Assembly (NCBI RefSeq): GCF_002777855.1
Contig: NZ_MEIK01000034.1
Span: 124,001 to 188,000 of the forward strand
Source of the DNA: Snodgrassella alvi
GTDB lineage: Bacteria; Pseudomonadota; Gammaproteobacteria; Burkholderiales; Neisseriaceae
Length of the DNA stretch: 64,000 nucleotides
Reading direction: 5' to 3'
The position numbers were made by a program, and so were the translations under genes. The notes beneath the pieces were generated by a model. The model saw nothing but the letters and a program-made list of their open reading frames with translations, did not search any database and had not been told where the DNA came from. How positions within the stretch are numbered: the stretch's first letter is position 1; each line of letters opens with the position of its first letter. Of this stretch, positions 19,431-30,815 are shown piece after piece.

Positions 19431-19748
19431 TTAATTTTGTCCAGCGGGAAATAAATCATTTTCAAAGAGGTCAGGATTGTGTTCAGGTGTATCGCTACGC
19501 AGATGGCAGACTACATGTAAATCGGTTTCTACTTTACAGCAGCAAGGCAGAATTTCTTCTGGTGCAATAAATGCCAAGGGCTGCTCTGGATAGCTTACTT
19601 GTCCGGAAAGCAGTCTGAGGCGGCACGAACCACAATAACCACTGCGACACTGGTATTCCACTTCGTGCCCGGTACGTTCCAGACCTTCCAGCAGGGTTTC
19701 GTCCTGTTGCAGAGTGAAGGTTTTGTCGCTAGTGGTGATTAAAGCCAT
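19431..19748 (-). CDS. yfaE: 2Fe-2S ferredoxin, YfaE-like
   Basis: The 105-residue protein is a plant-type ferredoxin: three cluster cysteines lie in CRSGYCGSC, the fourth in LPCCCKV. In E. coli, YfaE reduces NrdB to maintain and regenerate the di-iron tyrosyl cofactor. Its place 61 bases after nrdB strongly supports the same role here. The C-terminus continues past the ferredoxin fold by about 20 residues. Confidence 0.88.
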   Translation of the reverse strand: MALITTSDKTFTLQQDETLLEGLERTGHEVEYQCRSGYCGSCRLRLLSGQVSYPEQPLAFIAPEEILPCCCKVETDLHVVCHLRSDTPEHNPDLFENDLFPAGQN

Positions 19749-19809
19749 GTTTGGTATTATCGTATTCCGGTCAGTTCTGTCCGCTTGGTTTATTTTGGAA
19801 AGTCTGGAT

Positions 19810-20964
19810 TTATAGCTCGAAATCGCTTAAATCGTCTTCACTGAGTTCTGCGTCAATCTGGCCGACAAGATAAGAACTAACTTCTACCTCCTGTGGTGCC
19901 ACCTGAACGTTGTCAGAAGAAAGCCATGCATTTATCCAAGGTATCGGGTTTTGTTTGGCATGCTCAAAGGCTGGTGGTAAGCCGACAGCCTGCATGCGCA
20001 GGTTGGTGATGTATTCGACGTACTGACCAAGTATGTCTTTATTCAGGCCAATCATAGAACCGTCTTTAAACAAATATTCCGCCCAGTCTTTTTCCTGCAT
20101 AGCAGCACGACGGAAAAGCTGAAAGCATTCCTCTTCGGTTTCGGCAGCTATCTGTGCCATTTCAGGGTCGTCGGCGCCAGTACGCATTAGATTAAGCATC
20201 TGCTGTGTACCAGTAAGATGCAATGCTTCGTCACGGGCAATCAGTTTGATAATTTTGGCATTGCCTTCCATCAGTTCGCGTTCGGCAAAGGCGAAGGAAC
20301 AGGCAAAAGATACATAAAAACGTATGGCTTCGAGTACGTTTACGCACATCAGACACAAATAGAGTTTTTTCTTCAGTTCGTGCAGGTCGATGACTACAGT
20401 TTTACCGTTAATCTGGTGTTCGCCGACACCCAGCAGATTATAGTATTGGGTATATTCGATTAAATCATCGTAGTAGCAGGCAATTTCTTCAGCACGGGCA
20501 ATAATGTGTTTGTTTTGTACAATGTCATCAAATACGATGGATGGATCGTTGACGATATTGCGGATGATGTGTGTATAACTGCGGGAGTGAATGGTTTCGG
20601 AAAACGACCATGTTTCAATCCATGTTTCCAGCTCAGGTATGGATACCAAGGGCAGCAGAGCTACATTGGGGCTGCGGCCCTGAATGGAATCAAGTAGTGT
20701 TTGGTATTTCAGATTACTGATAAAAATATGCTTTTCATGCTCGGGTAGGTTGGCGTAGTCGATACGATCGCGCGATACGTCTACTTCTTCCGGACGCCAA
20801 AAGAATGATAATTGCTTTTCAATCAGTTTTTCAAAAATATCAAATTTTTGCTGATCATAGCGGGCGACATTTACTGGCTGACCGAAGAACATCGGTTCTG
20901 TCAGGGCGTTATTTGGTTTCTGACAGAATGTGCTGTAGTTCATTGACAGATGTTCACAGGCCAT
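19810..20964 (-). CDS. nrdB: Ribonucleotide reductase class Ia, beta subunit
   Basis: NrdB carries the di-iron centre and the tyrosyl radical needed by NrdA. The 384-residue product has the E..Y..LI patterns of the ferritin-like fold ([28 protein letters not shown]), and its acidic tail EDDLSDFEL is the NrdA-binding end. A 7-residue extension precedes the MNYSTF that usually starts the family. The ATG at 20964 has a good AAAGAG site and the one at 20943 has none, so I keep the longer form. A weak terminator-like hairpin separates it from nrdA. Confidence 0.95.
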   Translation of the reverse strand: MACEHLSMNYSTFCQKPNNALTEPMFFGQPVNVARYDQQKFDIFEKLIEKQLSFFWRPEEVDVSRDRIDYANLPEHEKHIFISNLKYQTLLDSIQGRSPNVALLPLVSIPELETWIETWSFSETIHSRSYTHIIRNIVNDPSIVFDDIVQNKHIIARAEEIACYYDDLIEYTQYYNLLGVGEHQINGKTVVIDLHELKKKLYLCLMCVNVLEAIRFYVSFACSFAFAERELMEGNAKIIKLIARDEALHLTGTQQMLNLMRTGADDPEMAQIAAETEEECFQLFRRAAMQEKDWAEYLFKDGSMIGLNKDILGQYVEYITNLRMQAVGLPPAFEHAKQNPIPWINAWLSSDNVQVAPQEVEVSSYLVGQIDAELSEDDLSDFEL

Positions 20965-21009
20965 GACGTTACTCTTTATTTAGTTTAATGAATGGAATGA
21001 GAAATAAAA

Positions 21010-21025
21010 GGGTGCATGAGCACCC
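21010..21025 (-). terminator. Hairpin between nrdA and nrdB
   Basis: GGGTGC and GCACCC form a 6-bp GC-rich stem with a 4-base loop; on the minus strand TTTTATTT follows. In a 66-base gap inside the nrd operon it could partly terminate or stabilise the nrdA message. Confidence 0.55.
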
Positions 21026-21030
21026 GAAAA

Positions 21031-23310
21031 TCATATTTTACATGCACCGCTGGCGCAGCCGTCATCTTGAATGCTGGTTTGCATGTCGTCGGCTCCATCG
21101 CGGGTATTCTGGTAATAGAGGGTTTTCAGGCCAAATTTATAGGCGGTAAGTAAATCTTTAATTAGTTGTTTCATCGGTACTTTCTGCCCTTCAAACCGCT
21201 GCGGGTCGTAATTGGTATTGGCTGAAATAGATTGATCGATGAATTTTTGCATAATACCTACTAAGTGCAGGTAGCCTTCATTATTTGGCATATCCCATAA
21301 TAGCTCATATTCCTCGTGCAGACGTTCGAACTCAGGCACAACTTGTTTGAGAATGCCGTCTTTGGATGCTTTTACGGATACTAGTCCGCGCGGAGGTTCA
21401 ATGCCGTTGGTGGCATTGGCAATTTGACTGGAAGTTTCTGATGGCATCAGTGCAGTGAGTGTTGAATTGCGCAATCCGTGTTTGACAATATCGGCACGCA
21501 GTGCTTCCCAGTCTAGATGAAGTGGTTCCTGACAGATTTTATCCAGATCTTTTTTGTAAGTATCAATCGGCAGTAAGCCTTGAGCGTATGTTGTATCGCT
21601 GAATTTAGGACATGCGCCCAGCTCTTTGGCCAGTTTGACTGAAGCTTTGAGTAGATAGTACTGAATGGCTTCAAAGGTGCGGTGGGTAAGACTGATGGCA
21701 GAACCATCGCTGTATTTTACGCCGTTTTTGGCCAGATAGTAGGCAAAGTTAATAACGCCGATGCCAAGTGTACGCCGGTTCATCGTGGCCAGTTCGGCCG
21801 CTTTGATTGGATACTTTTGGTAATCCAGCAGAGCATCTAACGCACGGGTAGCTAGTTCGGCCAGCTCTTCCAGCTCTTCGAGATTCTTTAGTGCACCCAA
21901 ATTGAAAGCGGATAAGGTACAAAGCGCAATTTCTCCGTCTGGATCGTTTATGTCGTTTAACGGACGGGTCGGAAGGGCGATTTCCAGACATAGATTAGAC
22001 TGACGTACCGGTGCTAGCTTAGGGTCAAATGGACTGTGGGTGTTGCAATGGTCGACGTTCTGGATATAAATGCGGCCGGTTCCAGCGCGCTCCTGCATTA
22101 ATAATGAGAATAAGTCTATAGCCGGAATACTGCGGCTATGGATGCTATCGTCTTTTTCGTATAAGGCATACAGGCGTTCAAACTCATCCTGATCGGCAAA
22201 AAAAGCATCATATAGCCCAGGTACTTCTGAGGGAGAGAATAAGGTAATATTTTCACCTTTAATCAACCGAGTATACAGCAGACGATTAATCTGCACACCA
22301 TAATCAAGATGGCGAACGCGGTTTTCTTCTACACCACGGTTGTTTTTAAGTACAAGTAGGTTTTCTACTTCTAGATGCCACAAAGGATAGAATAGTGTGG
22401 CCGCACCGCCACGTACGCCTCCTTGTGAGCAGGATTTAACTGCTGCCTGAAACATTTTGTAAAATGGGATACAGCCAGTGTGTTGAGCTTCGCCGCCCCG
22501 GATTTCGCTGCCCAGTGCACGGATGCGTCCAGCGTTAATGCCAATGCCGGCACGCTGCGATACATATTTCACGATGGCGCTGGTGGTGGCGTTGATGCTG
22601 TCTAGACTGTCATCGCATTCTATCAGGACACAAGAAGAAAATTGGCGGGTTGGAGTGCGCACGCCGGACATAATCGGCGTGGGTAGGGAAATTTTGAACG
22701 TGCTGATAGCGTGATAGAATTTTTTAACATATTCCAGCCTAGTGGCCTGCGGGTAGCGTGCAAACAGACACATAGCAACCAACATATATAAAAACTGCGG
22801 GCTCTCAAAAATTTGTCTGGTGACACGATTTTGTACCAGATATTTACCTTCCAGCTGTTTGACAGCCGCATAGGAAAAAGTTAAATCACGGTTGTGGTCT
22901 ATACAATCGTTGAGCTCATCGAATTCAGCACGGGAGTAGTCACTCAGGATATGTTCATCGTATTTGCCTGACTGAGTCAGGCTGGTGACATGATCATATA
23001 AATGGGGCGGTTCAAACTGGCCAAAAGCGATTTTCCGCAGGTGGAATATTGCCAGCCGTGCAGCCAGATACTGATAATCCGGCGTTTCGGTAGAAATCAG
23101 GTCAGCCGCAGCCTTAATAATGGTTTCGTGAATGTCGTCTGTGCGGATGCCGTTGTAAAACTGAATGTGTGAGCGCATTTCTACCTGAGATACGGATACG
23201 TTATCCAGTCCTTCAGCCGCCCAAGTAACAACTTGATGAATTTTATCCAGATTGATGTCTTCCAAACGGCCGTTTCGTTTGGTTACTTTTATATTGGCTA
23301 CCGCATTCAT
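21031..23310 (-). CDS. nrdA: Ribonucleotide reductase class Ia, alpha subunit
   Basis: NrdA reduces ribonucleoside diphosphates to deoxy forms. The 759-residue product begins with an ATP-cone (about residues 5-95), the dATP feedback site. Active-site residues are visible: the cysteine in SSCVLIECD, the NLCLEIALP radical site, and the redox partner cysteine in ALCTLSAFNLG. The C-terminal shuttle pair lies in DDGCASGACKI. Length and motifs match E. coli NrdA. It is the first gene of nrdA-nrdB-yfaE, with tandem NrdR-type boxes upstream. Confidence 0.97.
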   Translation of the reverse strand: MNAVANIKVTKRNGRLEDINLDKIHQVVTWAAEGLDNVSVSQVEMRSHIQFYNGIRTDDIHETIIKAAADLISTETPDYQYLAARLAIFHLRKIAFGQFEPPHLYDHVTSLTQSGKYDEHILSDYSRAEFDELNDCIDHNRDLTFSYAAVKQLEGKYLVQNRVTRQIFESPQFLYMLVAMCLFARYPQATRLEYVKKFYHAISTFKISLPTPIMSGVRTPTRQFSSCVLIECDDSLDSINATTSAIVKYVSQRAGIGINAGRIRALGSEIRGGEAQHTGCIPFYKMFQAAVKSCSQGGVRGGAATLFYPLWHLEVENLLVLKNNRGVEENRVRHLDYGVQINRLLYTRLIKGENITLFSPSEVPGLYDAFFADQDEFERLYALYEKDDSIHSRSIPAIDLFSLLMQERAGTGRIYIQNVDHCNTHSPFDPKLAPVRQSNLCLEIALPTRPLNDINDPDGEIALCTLSAFNLGALKNLEELEELAELATRALDALLDYQKYPIKAAELATMNRRTLGIGVINFAYYLAKNGVKYSDGSAISLTHRTFEAIQYYLLKASVKLAKELGACPKFSDTTYAQGLLPIDTYKKDLDKICQEPLHLDWEALRADIVKHGLRNSTLTALMPSETSSQIANATNGIEPPRGLVSVKASKDGILKQVVPEFERLHEEYELLWDMPNNEGYLHLVGIMQKFIDQSISANTNYDPQRFEGQKVPMKQLIKDLLTAYKFGLKTLYYQNTRDGADDMQTSIQDDGCASGACKI

Positions 23311-23355
23311 GAGTTATTCTTTCTAGCACAAGTAAAGCAGAAAAAAACAGTGACA

Positions 23356-23403
23356 ACACAAAATGTAGTGGTCAACTGTTATTCTGAACACAATATACTG
23401 GTT
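23356..23403 (-). promoter_or_regulatory. Tandem NrdR-type boxes upstream of nrdA
   Basis: ACACAAAATGTAGTGG (23356-23371) and ACACAATATACTGGTT (23388-23403) each match the NrdR consensus ACACwATATATwGTGT at 13 of 16 positions. Their centres are 32 bases apart, three helical turns, the spacing known for cooperative NrdR binding. A -10-like TATATT on the minus strand (23397-23392) lies inside the second box, so binding would block the promoter. The sites lie 46-93 bases before the nrdA start. Confidence 0.75.
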
Positions 23404-23624
23404 TTTTGCTTTAAAAAAAAGACTTGTCAAAACCGACTATATCCGCTTCTTCATAATGAATGGGTTAAGTGATGTAATGATTTTGTTGATAGACAAATGG
23501 TTTGGCTAAGTTTGGCGTGTTTTGAATTAAAGTGTAAAAATTGCTATCTATTTTTAATTTGTATTAGTTTTTTTTTATCAGCTTTTAAATCTATGCTGTA
23601 TCTGGCTAGTTTTACTAATAAAAA

Positions 23625-23677
23625 TGAAAACTGTCTAAAATATAAGCCGTGTACCACTTCACTTATTTTTAGACAGT
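23625..23677 (-). terminator. Terminator of purL-luxS
   Basis: The arms at 23630-23646 and 23662-23677 pair over about 16 bp with one bulge. On the minus strand a T-rich stretch (TTTTCATTTTT) follows. It lies just downstream of luxS. Confidence 0.8.
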
Positions 23678-23695
23678 CGTAATCGTGTTTCGCTT

Positions 23696-24202
23696 TTAGT
23701 GTTGCAATAGTGACTCATCTAGTTTCAAGTCATTGTTGTAATTAATGCTTATTTGACTGTCGAGTACTTTTTGGGCGATGGCCTTGGCTTCTTCCAATGA
23801 GTGCATAATATAGCTGCCACACTGATAACGGTTCAGTTCAGGTATCTGGTTTTGGTTGGCTACAGATAGCACATCCTGCATCGCAGCAGCCCATGCTCTG
23901 GCTACTGTGGCTTCATCTGGTGAGCCAATCAGACTCATGTAAAAGCCGGTGCGGCAGCCCATGGGAGAAATATCGATAATTTCCACATTGTTGCTGTTGA
24001 GATGATCGCGCATAAAACCAGCAAACAGATGTTCGAGTGTGTGCATGCCTTTTTCCGGCAGGATGTCCTGATTGGGGTGACAGAAGCGTAAATCAAATAC
24101 GGTAATTTCGTCCCCTTTAGGAGTAGACATGGTTTTGGCTATGCGTACTGCCGGGGCATGCATACGGGTATGGTCTACTGTAAAACTATCCAGTAATGGC
24201 AT
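23696..24202 (-). CDS. luxS: S-ribosylhomocysteine lyase
   Basis: LuxS splits S-ribosylhomocysteine to homocysteine and DPD, the precursor of autoinducer AI-2. The 168-residue protein has the zinc site HTLEH (in [11 protein letters not shown], about residues 53-58) and the partner cysteine in [10 protein letters not shown] near residue 82. It is 20 bases downstream of purL and shares its terminator, so it is probably cotranscribed with purL. The nucleosidase that makes its substrate is not in this window. Confidence 0.95.
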   Translation of the reverse strand: MPLLDSFTVDHTRMHAPAVRIAKTMSTPKGDEITVFDLRFCHPNQDILPEKGMHTLEHLFAGFMRDHLNSNNVEIIDISPMGCRTGFYMSLIGSPDEATVARAWAAAMQDVLSVANQNQIPELNRYQCGSYIMHSLEEAKAIAQKVLDSQISINYNNDLKLDESLLQH

Positions 24203-24221
24203 GATGTTTCCTTTGTCGATG

Positions 24222-27200
24222 TTAGCCTAAAACTTTGCGGGCACTGGCAAATAGGCGGTACCAGCCAGACATTTCTGGCCAGTTACGCGGTGCCCAGCTC
24301 ATTTGTGCGGTCTGGAAGACCCGTTCCGGATGCGGCATCATGATGGTTACTCGCCCATCCTGACTACACACACCGGCAATACCAGCCGGAGAACCGTTAG
24401 GGTTCAGCGGATAAGTATTTGTGACCTGATTGAGACCGTCTACGTATTGCAGGGCAATATCTAGCTCCGACGGCAAATCAGACTGTGGTAGATGGCTGAA
24501 ATCTGCTCGTCCTTCCCCGTGACTCACCACTACCGGTAAGCTGCTGCCGGCCATATCGGCCAAAATCAATGATGTTGATTTTGGCACGGTCACCATACTC
24601 AGGCGAGCTTCAAACTGTTCGGAAATGTTGCGGCGAAAACGTGGCCACAATTGTGCACCTGGGATTATTTCAGCTAGATTGCTCAGCATTTGGCAGCCAT
24701 TGCATACACCCAGTGTCAGCGTGTCCTGACGGGCAAAAAATTCGGCAAATTTCTGCCGCAGTTGCTGATTAAATAGAATACTTTTTGCCCATCCTTCACC
24801 GGCGCCGAGCACATCGCCATAGCTGAAACCGCCGCAGGCAGCCAGTAGCTGAAAATCTTCGAGACTCACCCTTCCAGTAAGCAAATCACTCATATGTACA
24901 TCATAAGCTTCAAAGCCAGCACGGCTGAAAGCAGCAGCCATTTCTACCTGCCCGTTGACGCCTTGTTCACGCAGTATGGCTGCTTTAGGCTGTTTGCCGC
25001 GCTGAATAAATGGCAAAGCAATATCTTCGGCCGGATCAAAGCTCAATTCAGCAAATAATCTGGGTAAATGCTCTTGTTCGAGTAAGGCAAACTCACTGTC
25101 TGCACAGTGCGGATTGTCGCGTAAGCGCTGCATGTGATAGCTGGTTTCGCTCCAGCTTTTTTGTAAATCTACGCGGTTTTCATTTAGCAGAACTGTATTT
25201 CCGTGATGTACCATCAAACGGTCAGTCGTATTGATGTGACCCAGTATGTGCAGGGCATCAGCCATACCAGCATTGGCAAAAGTCTCTTGAATGCGAGCTA
25301 AATCGGTATTGTGTATTTGAATCACTGCTCCCAGTTCTTCATTAAACAGGCAGCGTACTGCTGCATCCTGAAGTTTCTGGTTGTGACTCAGATCGTTGAT
25401 TTGCCGGATTAACGAGGCAATGTCGATGGTGACGCCGATGTGCGCTGCAAACATCATTTCAGCCAGTGTGACCACTAACCCGCCATCGCTGCGGTCATGA
25501 TAGGCCAGAATTTTCTGTTCCTGAATTAATGACTGAATAATGCGGAAAAAATCAGCCAATAGAGAGGCGGAATTGACATCGGGAGCCTGGCCAGTAAGAT
25601 TTTTCCATACTTGTTGTAAGGCGCTACCACCCATACGGCTGTGACCCTGTCCCAAATCAATTGCTAACAGTGTAGTATCGGGTATATTTTGTAGCTCCGG
25701 TGTGACGGTGTGGCAGACGTTGTTTACTGGCGCAAATGCGGTAATCACTGCTGTGAGTGGTGACACCACTCTTTTTTCCTCTCCGGTATCATGCCAGATG
25801 GTTTGCATAGAGAGAGAATCTTTACCAACTGGTATACTCAGCTTAAGTTGCTGGCACAGTGTCGATACTGCCGCCACTGTTTCATACAGACGGGCATCTT
25901 CACCAGCAAAACCACAGGCTGCCATCCAGTTGGCAGAGAGTTTGATTTTATCTAGCGTGCCAATGTCTGCAGCAGCAATGTTGGTTACTGCTTCACCGAT
26001 GGCCATGCGTCCTGAAGCAGCGCCGGAAAATAAAGCCAGAGGTGATTTTTCACCCATGCTCATGGCCTCGCCCAGCAGCGTGTTAAAGCCCATTTTTGTT
26101 ACGGCTACGTCTGCAACAGGAGTCTGGAATCGTCCTACCATCTGGTCACGATGGGTCAGTCCACCGACACTGCGGTCACCGATGGTAATTAAAAATTGTT
26201 TACTGGCTACGGTTGGCAGGCGTAATACACGGTACAGGCTTTCGCGTATGTCTAGCCTGCTGCCGTCAAAAGCTGGGATAAATTCGGTAACGGTACAATC
26301 AGTACGGGTAATTCGGGGTGGTTTGCCCAATAAGACATCTAGCGAAATATCTACCGGCAGATTGTCAAATAAATCATCGCGTAATTTTAATTGACCATCA
26401 TCAGTGGCAGTGCCTACTATAGCGAACGGACACCGTTCACGCTGGCAAATGTTTTGAAAGATAGCCAAATTTTGAGGCAATATAGCCAGCACATAGCGTT
26501 CCTGTGCTTCATTACACCAGATTTGCAGTGGGTTCAGGCCATGTTCTTCCAAGGGAATGCGGCGTAACTCAAATGTGGCACCGCGACCGGCATCGTTTAC
26601 CAATTCGGGAAAGGCATTGGATAGACCGCCTGCACCGACATCGTGAATGGATATAACCGGATTATCGGTGCCCATCTGCCAGCAGCGGTCAATAACTTCT
26701 TGTGCACGCCGTTCCATTTCTGGATTGCCGCGCTGCACGGAATCAAAATCCAGGTCGGCGTGATTAGCGCCGGTGCTCATGCTAGAAGCTGCGCCGCCGC
26801 CCAGTCCGATTAGTAATCCCGGACCGCCAAGCTGAATAAGTAATGCTCCGGCTGGAATGGTATCTTTGAAAACCTGTTGTGCCTGAATATTTCCGAGACC
26901 GCCGGCAATCATGATGGGTTTGTGAAAACCACGCATAGTGCCGCTAAATAACTCTTCAAAGGTGCGGAAATAACCCAGCAAATTGGGGCGACCAAATTCG
27001 TTGTTAAATGCTGCACTGCCTATTGGGCCATCAAGCATGATATCTAGGGCACTGCTGATGTGTGTCGGCTTACCGTACTGATTACGGCTGGCTGTGTATT
27101 GTTCCCAAGGCTGGGTAAATTCGGGGATGGAAAGGTTGGATACGCTGAATCCGCTCAACCCCGCTTTAGGACGAGCTCCTTTTCCGGTTGCGCCCTCATC

Positions 27201-28157
27201 GCGGATTTCTCCGCCCGAACCAGTGGCTGCACCAGCGAAGGGAGCAATGGCAGTCGGATGATTGTGGGTTTCCACTTTCATCAAAATGTGGGTTTCTTCC
27301 GCATTAAATTTATATTGCTGTTGTTGATTAGGCCGCGGATAGAAGCGTTCAATATTCGCACCAGTAATAATGGATGAATTGTCTTTATATGCTACCAGTG
27401 TACCTTGGGGGTGTGCCTGATGAGTAGCGCGGATTAGGCTAAACAAGGATTGCGGCTGGGTTTTGCCATCAATAATAAATTCAGCATTAAAAATTTTGTG
27501 GCGACAATGTTCTGAATTTGCTTGTGCAAACATCATCAGCTCAACGTCGCTGGGATTGCGTTGTAGCTGCTGATAATTTTCTGCCAAATAATCAATTTCA
27601 TCTGCAGACAAAGCCAAGCCCATTTGCCGGTTGGCTGTTTCCAGTGCGCTTTTGCCCTCAGCTAGTACGTCTATATAATTGAAGCTCTGTGCTGATGAGG
27701 TATGAAAAAGTTTTATTGCTTCTTTTTCTGACGTAAGCACACTTTCAGTCATGCGGTCATGCAATATTGTTTGCCATTTATCCTGTTCCTGCTGACTGAG
27801 CTGGCGTGAAAAAGAATACAGAATACCGCGCTCGATGCGTTCAATCATGCTCAGCCCACAATTGCGGGCAATATCAGTGGCTTTGGAGGACCAGGGAGAA
27901 ATGGTGCCCAATCGAGGAATAATAAGTAGCTGAGTTCCAGACAGTTCGTGGCTGCTCTGTGGTCTGGCACGCAACAGTTGTAATAATTTCTGTTGATTGT
28001 CGGATGTGATTTCGGCGGATGAAGCCACGAAATAGCGGTATTCGCTGTTTATCTGAATCTCGCAGTTCAGTTGCAGTTTTGCTGCCTGCTGTAACAGTTT
28101 TTCGATACGGAATGGTGAAAGTGCGGCCTCGCCGCACAGTGACAGTACAACTGACAT
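24222..28157 (-). CDS. purL: Phosphoribosylformylglycinamidine synthase
   Basis: PurL makes FGAM from FGAR, glutamine and ATP in purine synthesis. At 1311 residues it is the large single-chain form: N-terminal PurS-like region, linker, two AIRS-like halves ([35 protein letters not shown]), and a C-terminal class I glutamine amidotransferase with catalytic Cys in GVCNGCQML and the HGEGRA and PHPER motifs. luxS follows closely. glnB is divergent across a 165-base gap. Confidence 0.97.
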   Translation of the reverse strand: MSVVLSLCGEAALSPFRIEKLLQQAAKLQLNCEIQINSEYRYFVASSAEITSDNQQKLLQLLRARPQSSHELSGTQLLIIPRLGTISPWSSKATDIARNCGLSMIERIERGILYSFSRQLSQQEQDKWQTILHDRMTESVLTSEKEAIKLFHTSSAQSFNYIDVLAEGKSALETANRQMGLALSADEIDYLAENYQQLQRNPSDVELMMFAQANSEHCRHKIFNAEFIIDGKTQPQSLFSLIRATHQAHPQGTLVAYKDNSSIITGANIERFYPRPNQQQQYKFNAEETHILMKVETHNHPTAIAPFAGAATGSGGEIRDEGATGKGARPKAGLSGFSVSNLSIPEFTQPWEQYTASRNQYGKPTHISSALDIMLDGPIGSAAFNNEFGRPNLLGYFRTFEELFSGTMRGFHKPIMIAGGLGNIQAQQVFKDTIPAGALLIQLGGPGLLIGLGGGAASSMSTGANHADLDFDSVQRGNPEMERRAQEVIDRCWQMGTDNPVISIHDVGAGGLSNAFPELVNDAGRGATFELRRIPLEEHGLNPLQIWCNEAQERYVLAILPQNLAIFQNICQRERCPFAIVGTATDDGQLKLRDDLFDNLPVDISLDVLLGKPPRITRTDCTVTEFIPAFDGSRLDIRESLYRVLRLPTVASKQFLITIGDRSVGGLTHRDQMVGRFQTPVADVAVTKMGFNTLLGEAMSMGEKSPLALFSGAASGRMAIGEAVTNIAAADIGTLDKIKLSANWMAACGFAGEDARLYETVAAVSTLCQQLKLSIPVGKDSLSMQTIWHDTGEEKRVVSPLTAVITAFAPVNNVCHTVTPELQNIPDTTLLAIDLGQGHSRMGGSALQQVWKNLTGQAPDVNSASLLADFFRIIQSLIQEQKILAYHDRSDGGLVVTLAEMMFAAHIGVTIDIASLIRQINDLSHNQKLQDAAVRCLFNEELGAVIQIHNTDLARIQETFANAGMADALHILGHINTTDRLMVHHGNTVLLNENRVDLQKSWSETSYHMQRLRDNPHCADSEFALLEQEHLPRLFAELSFDPAEDIALPFIQRGKQPKAAILREQGVNGQVEMAAAFSRAGFEAYDVHMSDLLTGRVSLEDFQLLAACGGFSYGDVLGAGEGWAKSILFNQQLRQKFAEFFARQDTLTLGVCNGCQMLSNLAEIIPGAQLWPRFRRNISEQFEARLSMVTVPKSTSLILADMAGSSLPVVVSHGEGRADFSHLPQSDLPSELDIALQYVDGLNQVTNTYPLNPNGSPAGIAGVCSQDGRVTIMMPHPERVFQTAQMSWAPRNWPEMSGWYRLFASARKVLG

Positions 28158-28310
28158 GATGAGGTAAGCTCACTTTGATAGTGGGTTTTGGCTGAGGCGC
28201 AATTTTACGCGAAAAACAAGAGTTTTGCTTAATTTTATGTTGTAAGGCAGTGCTGGTTTGAGTTTCAGATACGGTTATGGTAGTTTTTACTTGTGTGGAT
28301 ACAGTTATAG

Positions 28311-28661
<351 letters not shown>

Positions 28662-28681
28662 TCGCAGTCTTGAACTACAAC

Positions 28682-28736
28682 CCGTCTAAAAGCGCAGACT
28701 ATTAATAATATCTGTGCATTTAGACGGTTTATTTTT
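28682..28736 (+). terminator. Terminator of glnB
   Basis: CCGTCTAAA (28682-28690) pairs perfectly with TTTAGACGG (28719-28727), and TTTATTTTTG follows. Inner bases (GCGCAGA / TCTGTGC) can extend the stem with mismatches. Confidence 0.8.
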
Positions 28737-28745
28737 GTTTGAAAC

Positions 28746-29336
28746 TTAATGATTCAGTGACCCAGAATGCCGCCACAAGGCAAACATGATTAAACTGGCT
28801 ATAAAAAATTTAAGTAAATCAAAACCGGCAAAGGGTAGATAGCCAAGTTCTACTGCATGATAAATGCCGATATGCAGATAAAATGCCAGATAAACAACTC
28901 CAAACACAAAAATAATTTGATGTGCCAGAGCAAATGCACATAAGCCGCTGAGAAAATGCCGATCATAGCCTCGTTCAGCAGCTAGTCCAGCCAGATAGGC
29001 ACTGACAACAAATCCGTATAGGTAACCTGCAGAAGCCGATACCAGTACGTTAATGCCGCCATGGCCGCCAGCAAAAAATGGCAATCCGCATGCACCAAGT
29101 AGTAGATACTCAAGTATAGCCAAAACACCAAGCTTGCGCCCAAGGCCGGCACCGGTCAGTAATACTGCTAGTGATTGCAGGGATAATGGCACTGGCTGCA
29201 ATGGGATACTAATATTGGCGGATAAAGCCATCATTAATGCGGCGATGGTGGTGGCCAGTAGCTGGTACTGCCATCCTGTTAATGAATAGCGTTGATGAAG
29301 ATAAGGTTGATGGGTTTGAGTCAGTGTAGTAATCAT
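28746..29336 (-). CDS. bioY: Biotin transporter substrate-binding component BioY
   Basis: BioY is the membrane S-component that binds biotin. The 196-residue protein has about six membrane helices and the family pattern: ANISIPLQPVPLSLQSLAVLLTGAGLGRKLG, given here in two parts (ANISIPLQPVPLSLQ and LTGAGLGRKLG), then LLGACGLPFFAGG and TAGYLYGF-like SAGYLYGFVVSAYLAG. No bioM, bioN or other ECF energising gene is nearby, so it works alone or borrows a shared ECF module. It is separated from hslU by a terminator. Confidence 0.9.
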   Translation of the reverse strand: MITTLTQTHQPYLHQRYSLTGWQYQLLATTIAALMMALSANISIPLQPVPLSLQSLAVLLTGAGLGRKLGVLAILEYLLLGACGLPFFAGGHGGINVLVSASAGYLYGFVVSAYLAGLAAERGYDRHFLSGLCAFALAHQIIFVFGVVYLAFYLHIGIYHAVELGYLPFAGFDLLKFFIASLIMFALWRHSGSLNH

Positions 29337-29386
29337 GAAACGCCGTCGATATAATTGAGATACGGTGAAGAAATAATCAGCCAGAT

Positions 29387-29409
29387 AAAAAAAGCGGCCG
29401 CAGCCGCTT
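29387..29409 (-). terminator. Terminator of hslVU
   Basis: AAGCGGC (29392-29398) and GCCGCTT (29403-29409) form a 7-bp GC-rich stem with a 4-base loop. On the minus strand a run of T follows. Confidence 0.88.
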
Positions 29410-29419
29410 CATTGATGGT

Positions 29420-30757
29420 TTATAGTACGTATCGAGCCAGATCTTCGTCTTCGACTATATCCTGCAAACGCGCATTAACATAAGCTGCATCAATGGCGAT
29501 GTCTCCTGCAGGCGCTTCAAAGGATACTTCTTCGAGTAGCTTTTCCATAACCGTGTGCAAGCGGCGTGCGCCAATATTTTCGGTTTTTTCATTCACTTGA
29601 AAAGCAATTTCTGCAATCCGAGCAATACCATCTTCGGTAAATTGTAATTTCACATCGTCTGTTGCCAGTAAGGCTGTATATTGTTCAGTCAGATTGGCAT
29701 TTGTGCTGGTGAGGATGGCTTTAAAGTCGTCCACACTTAAATTTTTTAGTTCCACTCGAATGGGAAAGCGGCCTTGTAATTCAGGTATCAGGTCGCTGGG
29801 ACGACTGAGATGAAATGCACCAGAAGCAATAAACAGTACATGATCGGTTTTAATCATGCCATATTTGGTTTGAACGGTTGTTCCTTCCACAAGTGGGAGT
29901 AAGTCCCGCTGAACGCCCTGACGTGATACGTCGCCACCATGGCGGTTGCTGTCTGTGGCAATTTTGTCAATTTCATCCAGAAAGACAATACCGTTCTGCT
30001 CTACTGCTTTGATGGCTTGTTCACGTAATTCATCCTCGCTGATAAGTTTGGCAGCTTCTTCATCCAGCAATATCTTCATCGCTGCGCTGACTTTCATTTT
30101 CTGCGCTTTGGTTTTACCCTGACCCATGTTGCTAAACATGTCTTGCAGCTGGTTGGTAAAATCTTCCATTCCTGGAGGACCCATTACCGACATGGCTGGT
30201 GAAGGAGTGGCGGCAATTTCAATTTCAATTTCTTTATCGTCCAATTCTCCTTTACGTAACATCTGCCGGAATTTTTGACGTGTATGATTTTCCGGTTGAG
30301 CCTCCTGTGGTTCTCCTGCAAAGCCAACTGTGCGAGGAGGAGGTAGTAGCGCATCTAAAACGCGGTTTTCTGCGGCATCCTGAGCTCGGTCGCGGTTTTT
30401 TGCAATGGTCTGGCTGCGGATGTTTTTCAAGGCTATTTCAATCAAATCTCGAATGATGCTGTCTACGTCGCGGCCGACATAGCCAACTTCAGTAAATTTG
30501 GTAGCTTCTACCTTGATAAAGGGTGCATTGGCCAGACGGGCAAGACGGCGTGCAATTTCGGTTTTACCTACGCCGGTGGGGCCGATCATGAGAATATTTT
30601 TCGGGACAATTTCACTTTGTAATGGTTCGGCAACTCTGCTGCGGCGGTAGCGGTTTCTCAGTGCGACCGCTACAGCACGCTTGGCCTGATTCTGGCCGAT
30701 AATGTGTTTATCCAGTTCATGAACGATTTCGTTTGGTGTCATTACTACTGTACTCAT
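29420..30757 (-). CDS. hslU: HslU, ATPase subunit of the HslVU protease
   Basis: HslU is the AAA+ unfoldase that feeds proteins to HslV. The 445-residue product has the N-terminal motif [17 protein letters not shown], Walker [16 protein letters not shown] near residue 57, an inserted I-domain (about 110-240), Walker [13 protein letters not shown], the sensor region, and the C-terminal YVL that docks in HslV. It lies 58 bases after hslV and ends at a strong terminator. Confidence 0.97.
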   Translation of the reverse strand: MSTVVMTPNEIVHELDKHIIGQNQAKRAVAVALRNRYRRSRVAEPLQSEIVPKNILMIGPTGVGKTEIARRLARLANAPFIKVEATKFTEVGYVGRDVDSIIRDLIEIALKNIRSQTIAKNRDRAQDAAENRVLDALLPPPRTVGFAGEPQEAQPENHTRQKFRQMLRKGELDDKEIEIEIAATPSPAMSVMGPPGMEDFTNQLQDMFSNMGQGKTKAQKMKVSAAMKILLDEEAAKLISEDELREQAIKAVEQNGIVFLDEIDKIATDSNRHGGDVSRQGVQRDLLPLVEGTTVQTKYGMIKTDHVLFIASGAFHLSRPSDLIPELQGRFPIRVELKNLSVDDFKAILTSTNANLTEQYTALLATDDVKLQFTEDGIARIAEIAFQVNEKTENIGARRLHTVMEKLLEEVSFEAPAGDIAIDAAYVNARLQDIVEDEDLARYVL

Positions 30758-30815
30758 CTTGTTCCTATCATAGGGCTGAACCGATGCTAATGATTTAAAC
30801 TATCGGTCAAGACAA

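Larger units (their letters stand above)
23311..23695. other. Intergenic region between luxS and nrdA
   Basis: It holds the nrd promoter region with two NrdR-type boxes (23356-23403) and the luxS terminator (23630-23677). The open frame at 23497-23682 on the plus strand overlaps the terminator and has no recognisable content. Confidence 0.6.

Noticed and set aside
23497-23682. 61-residue open frame in the luxS-nrdA gap
   Set aside because: It covers the luxS terminator, lacks a ribosome binding site and has no recognisable content.
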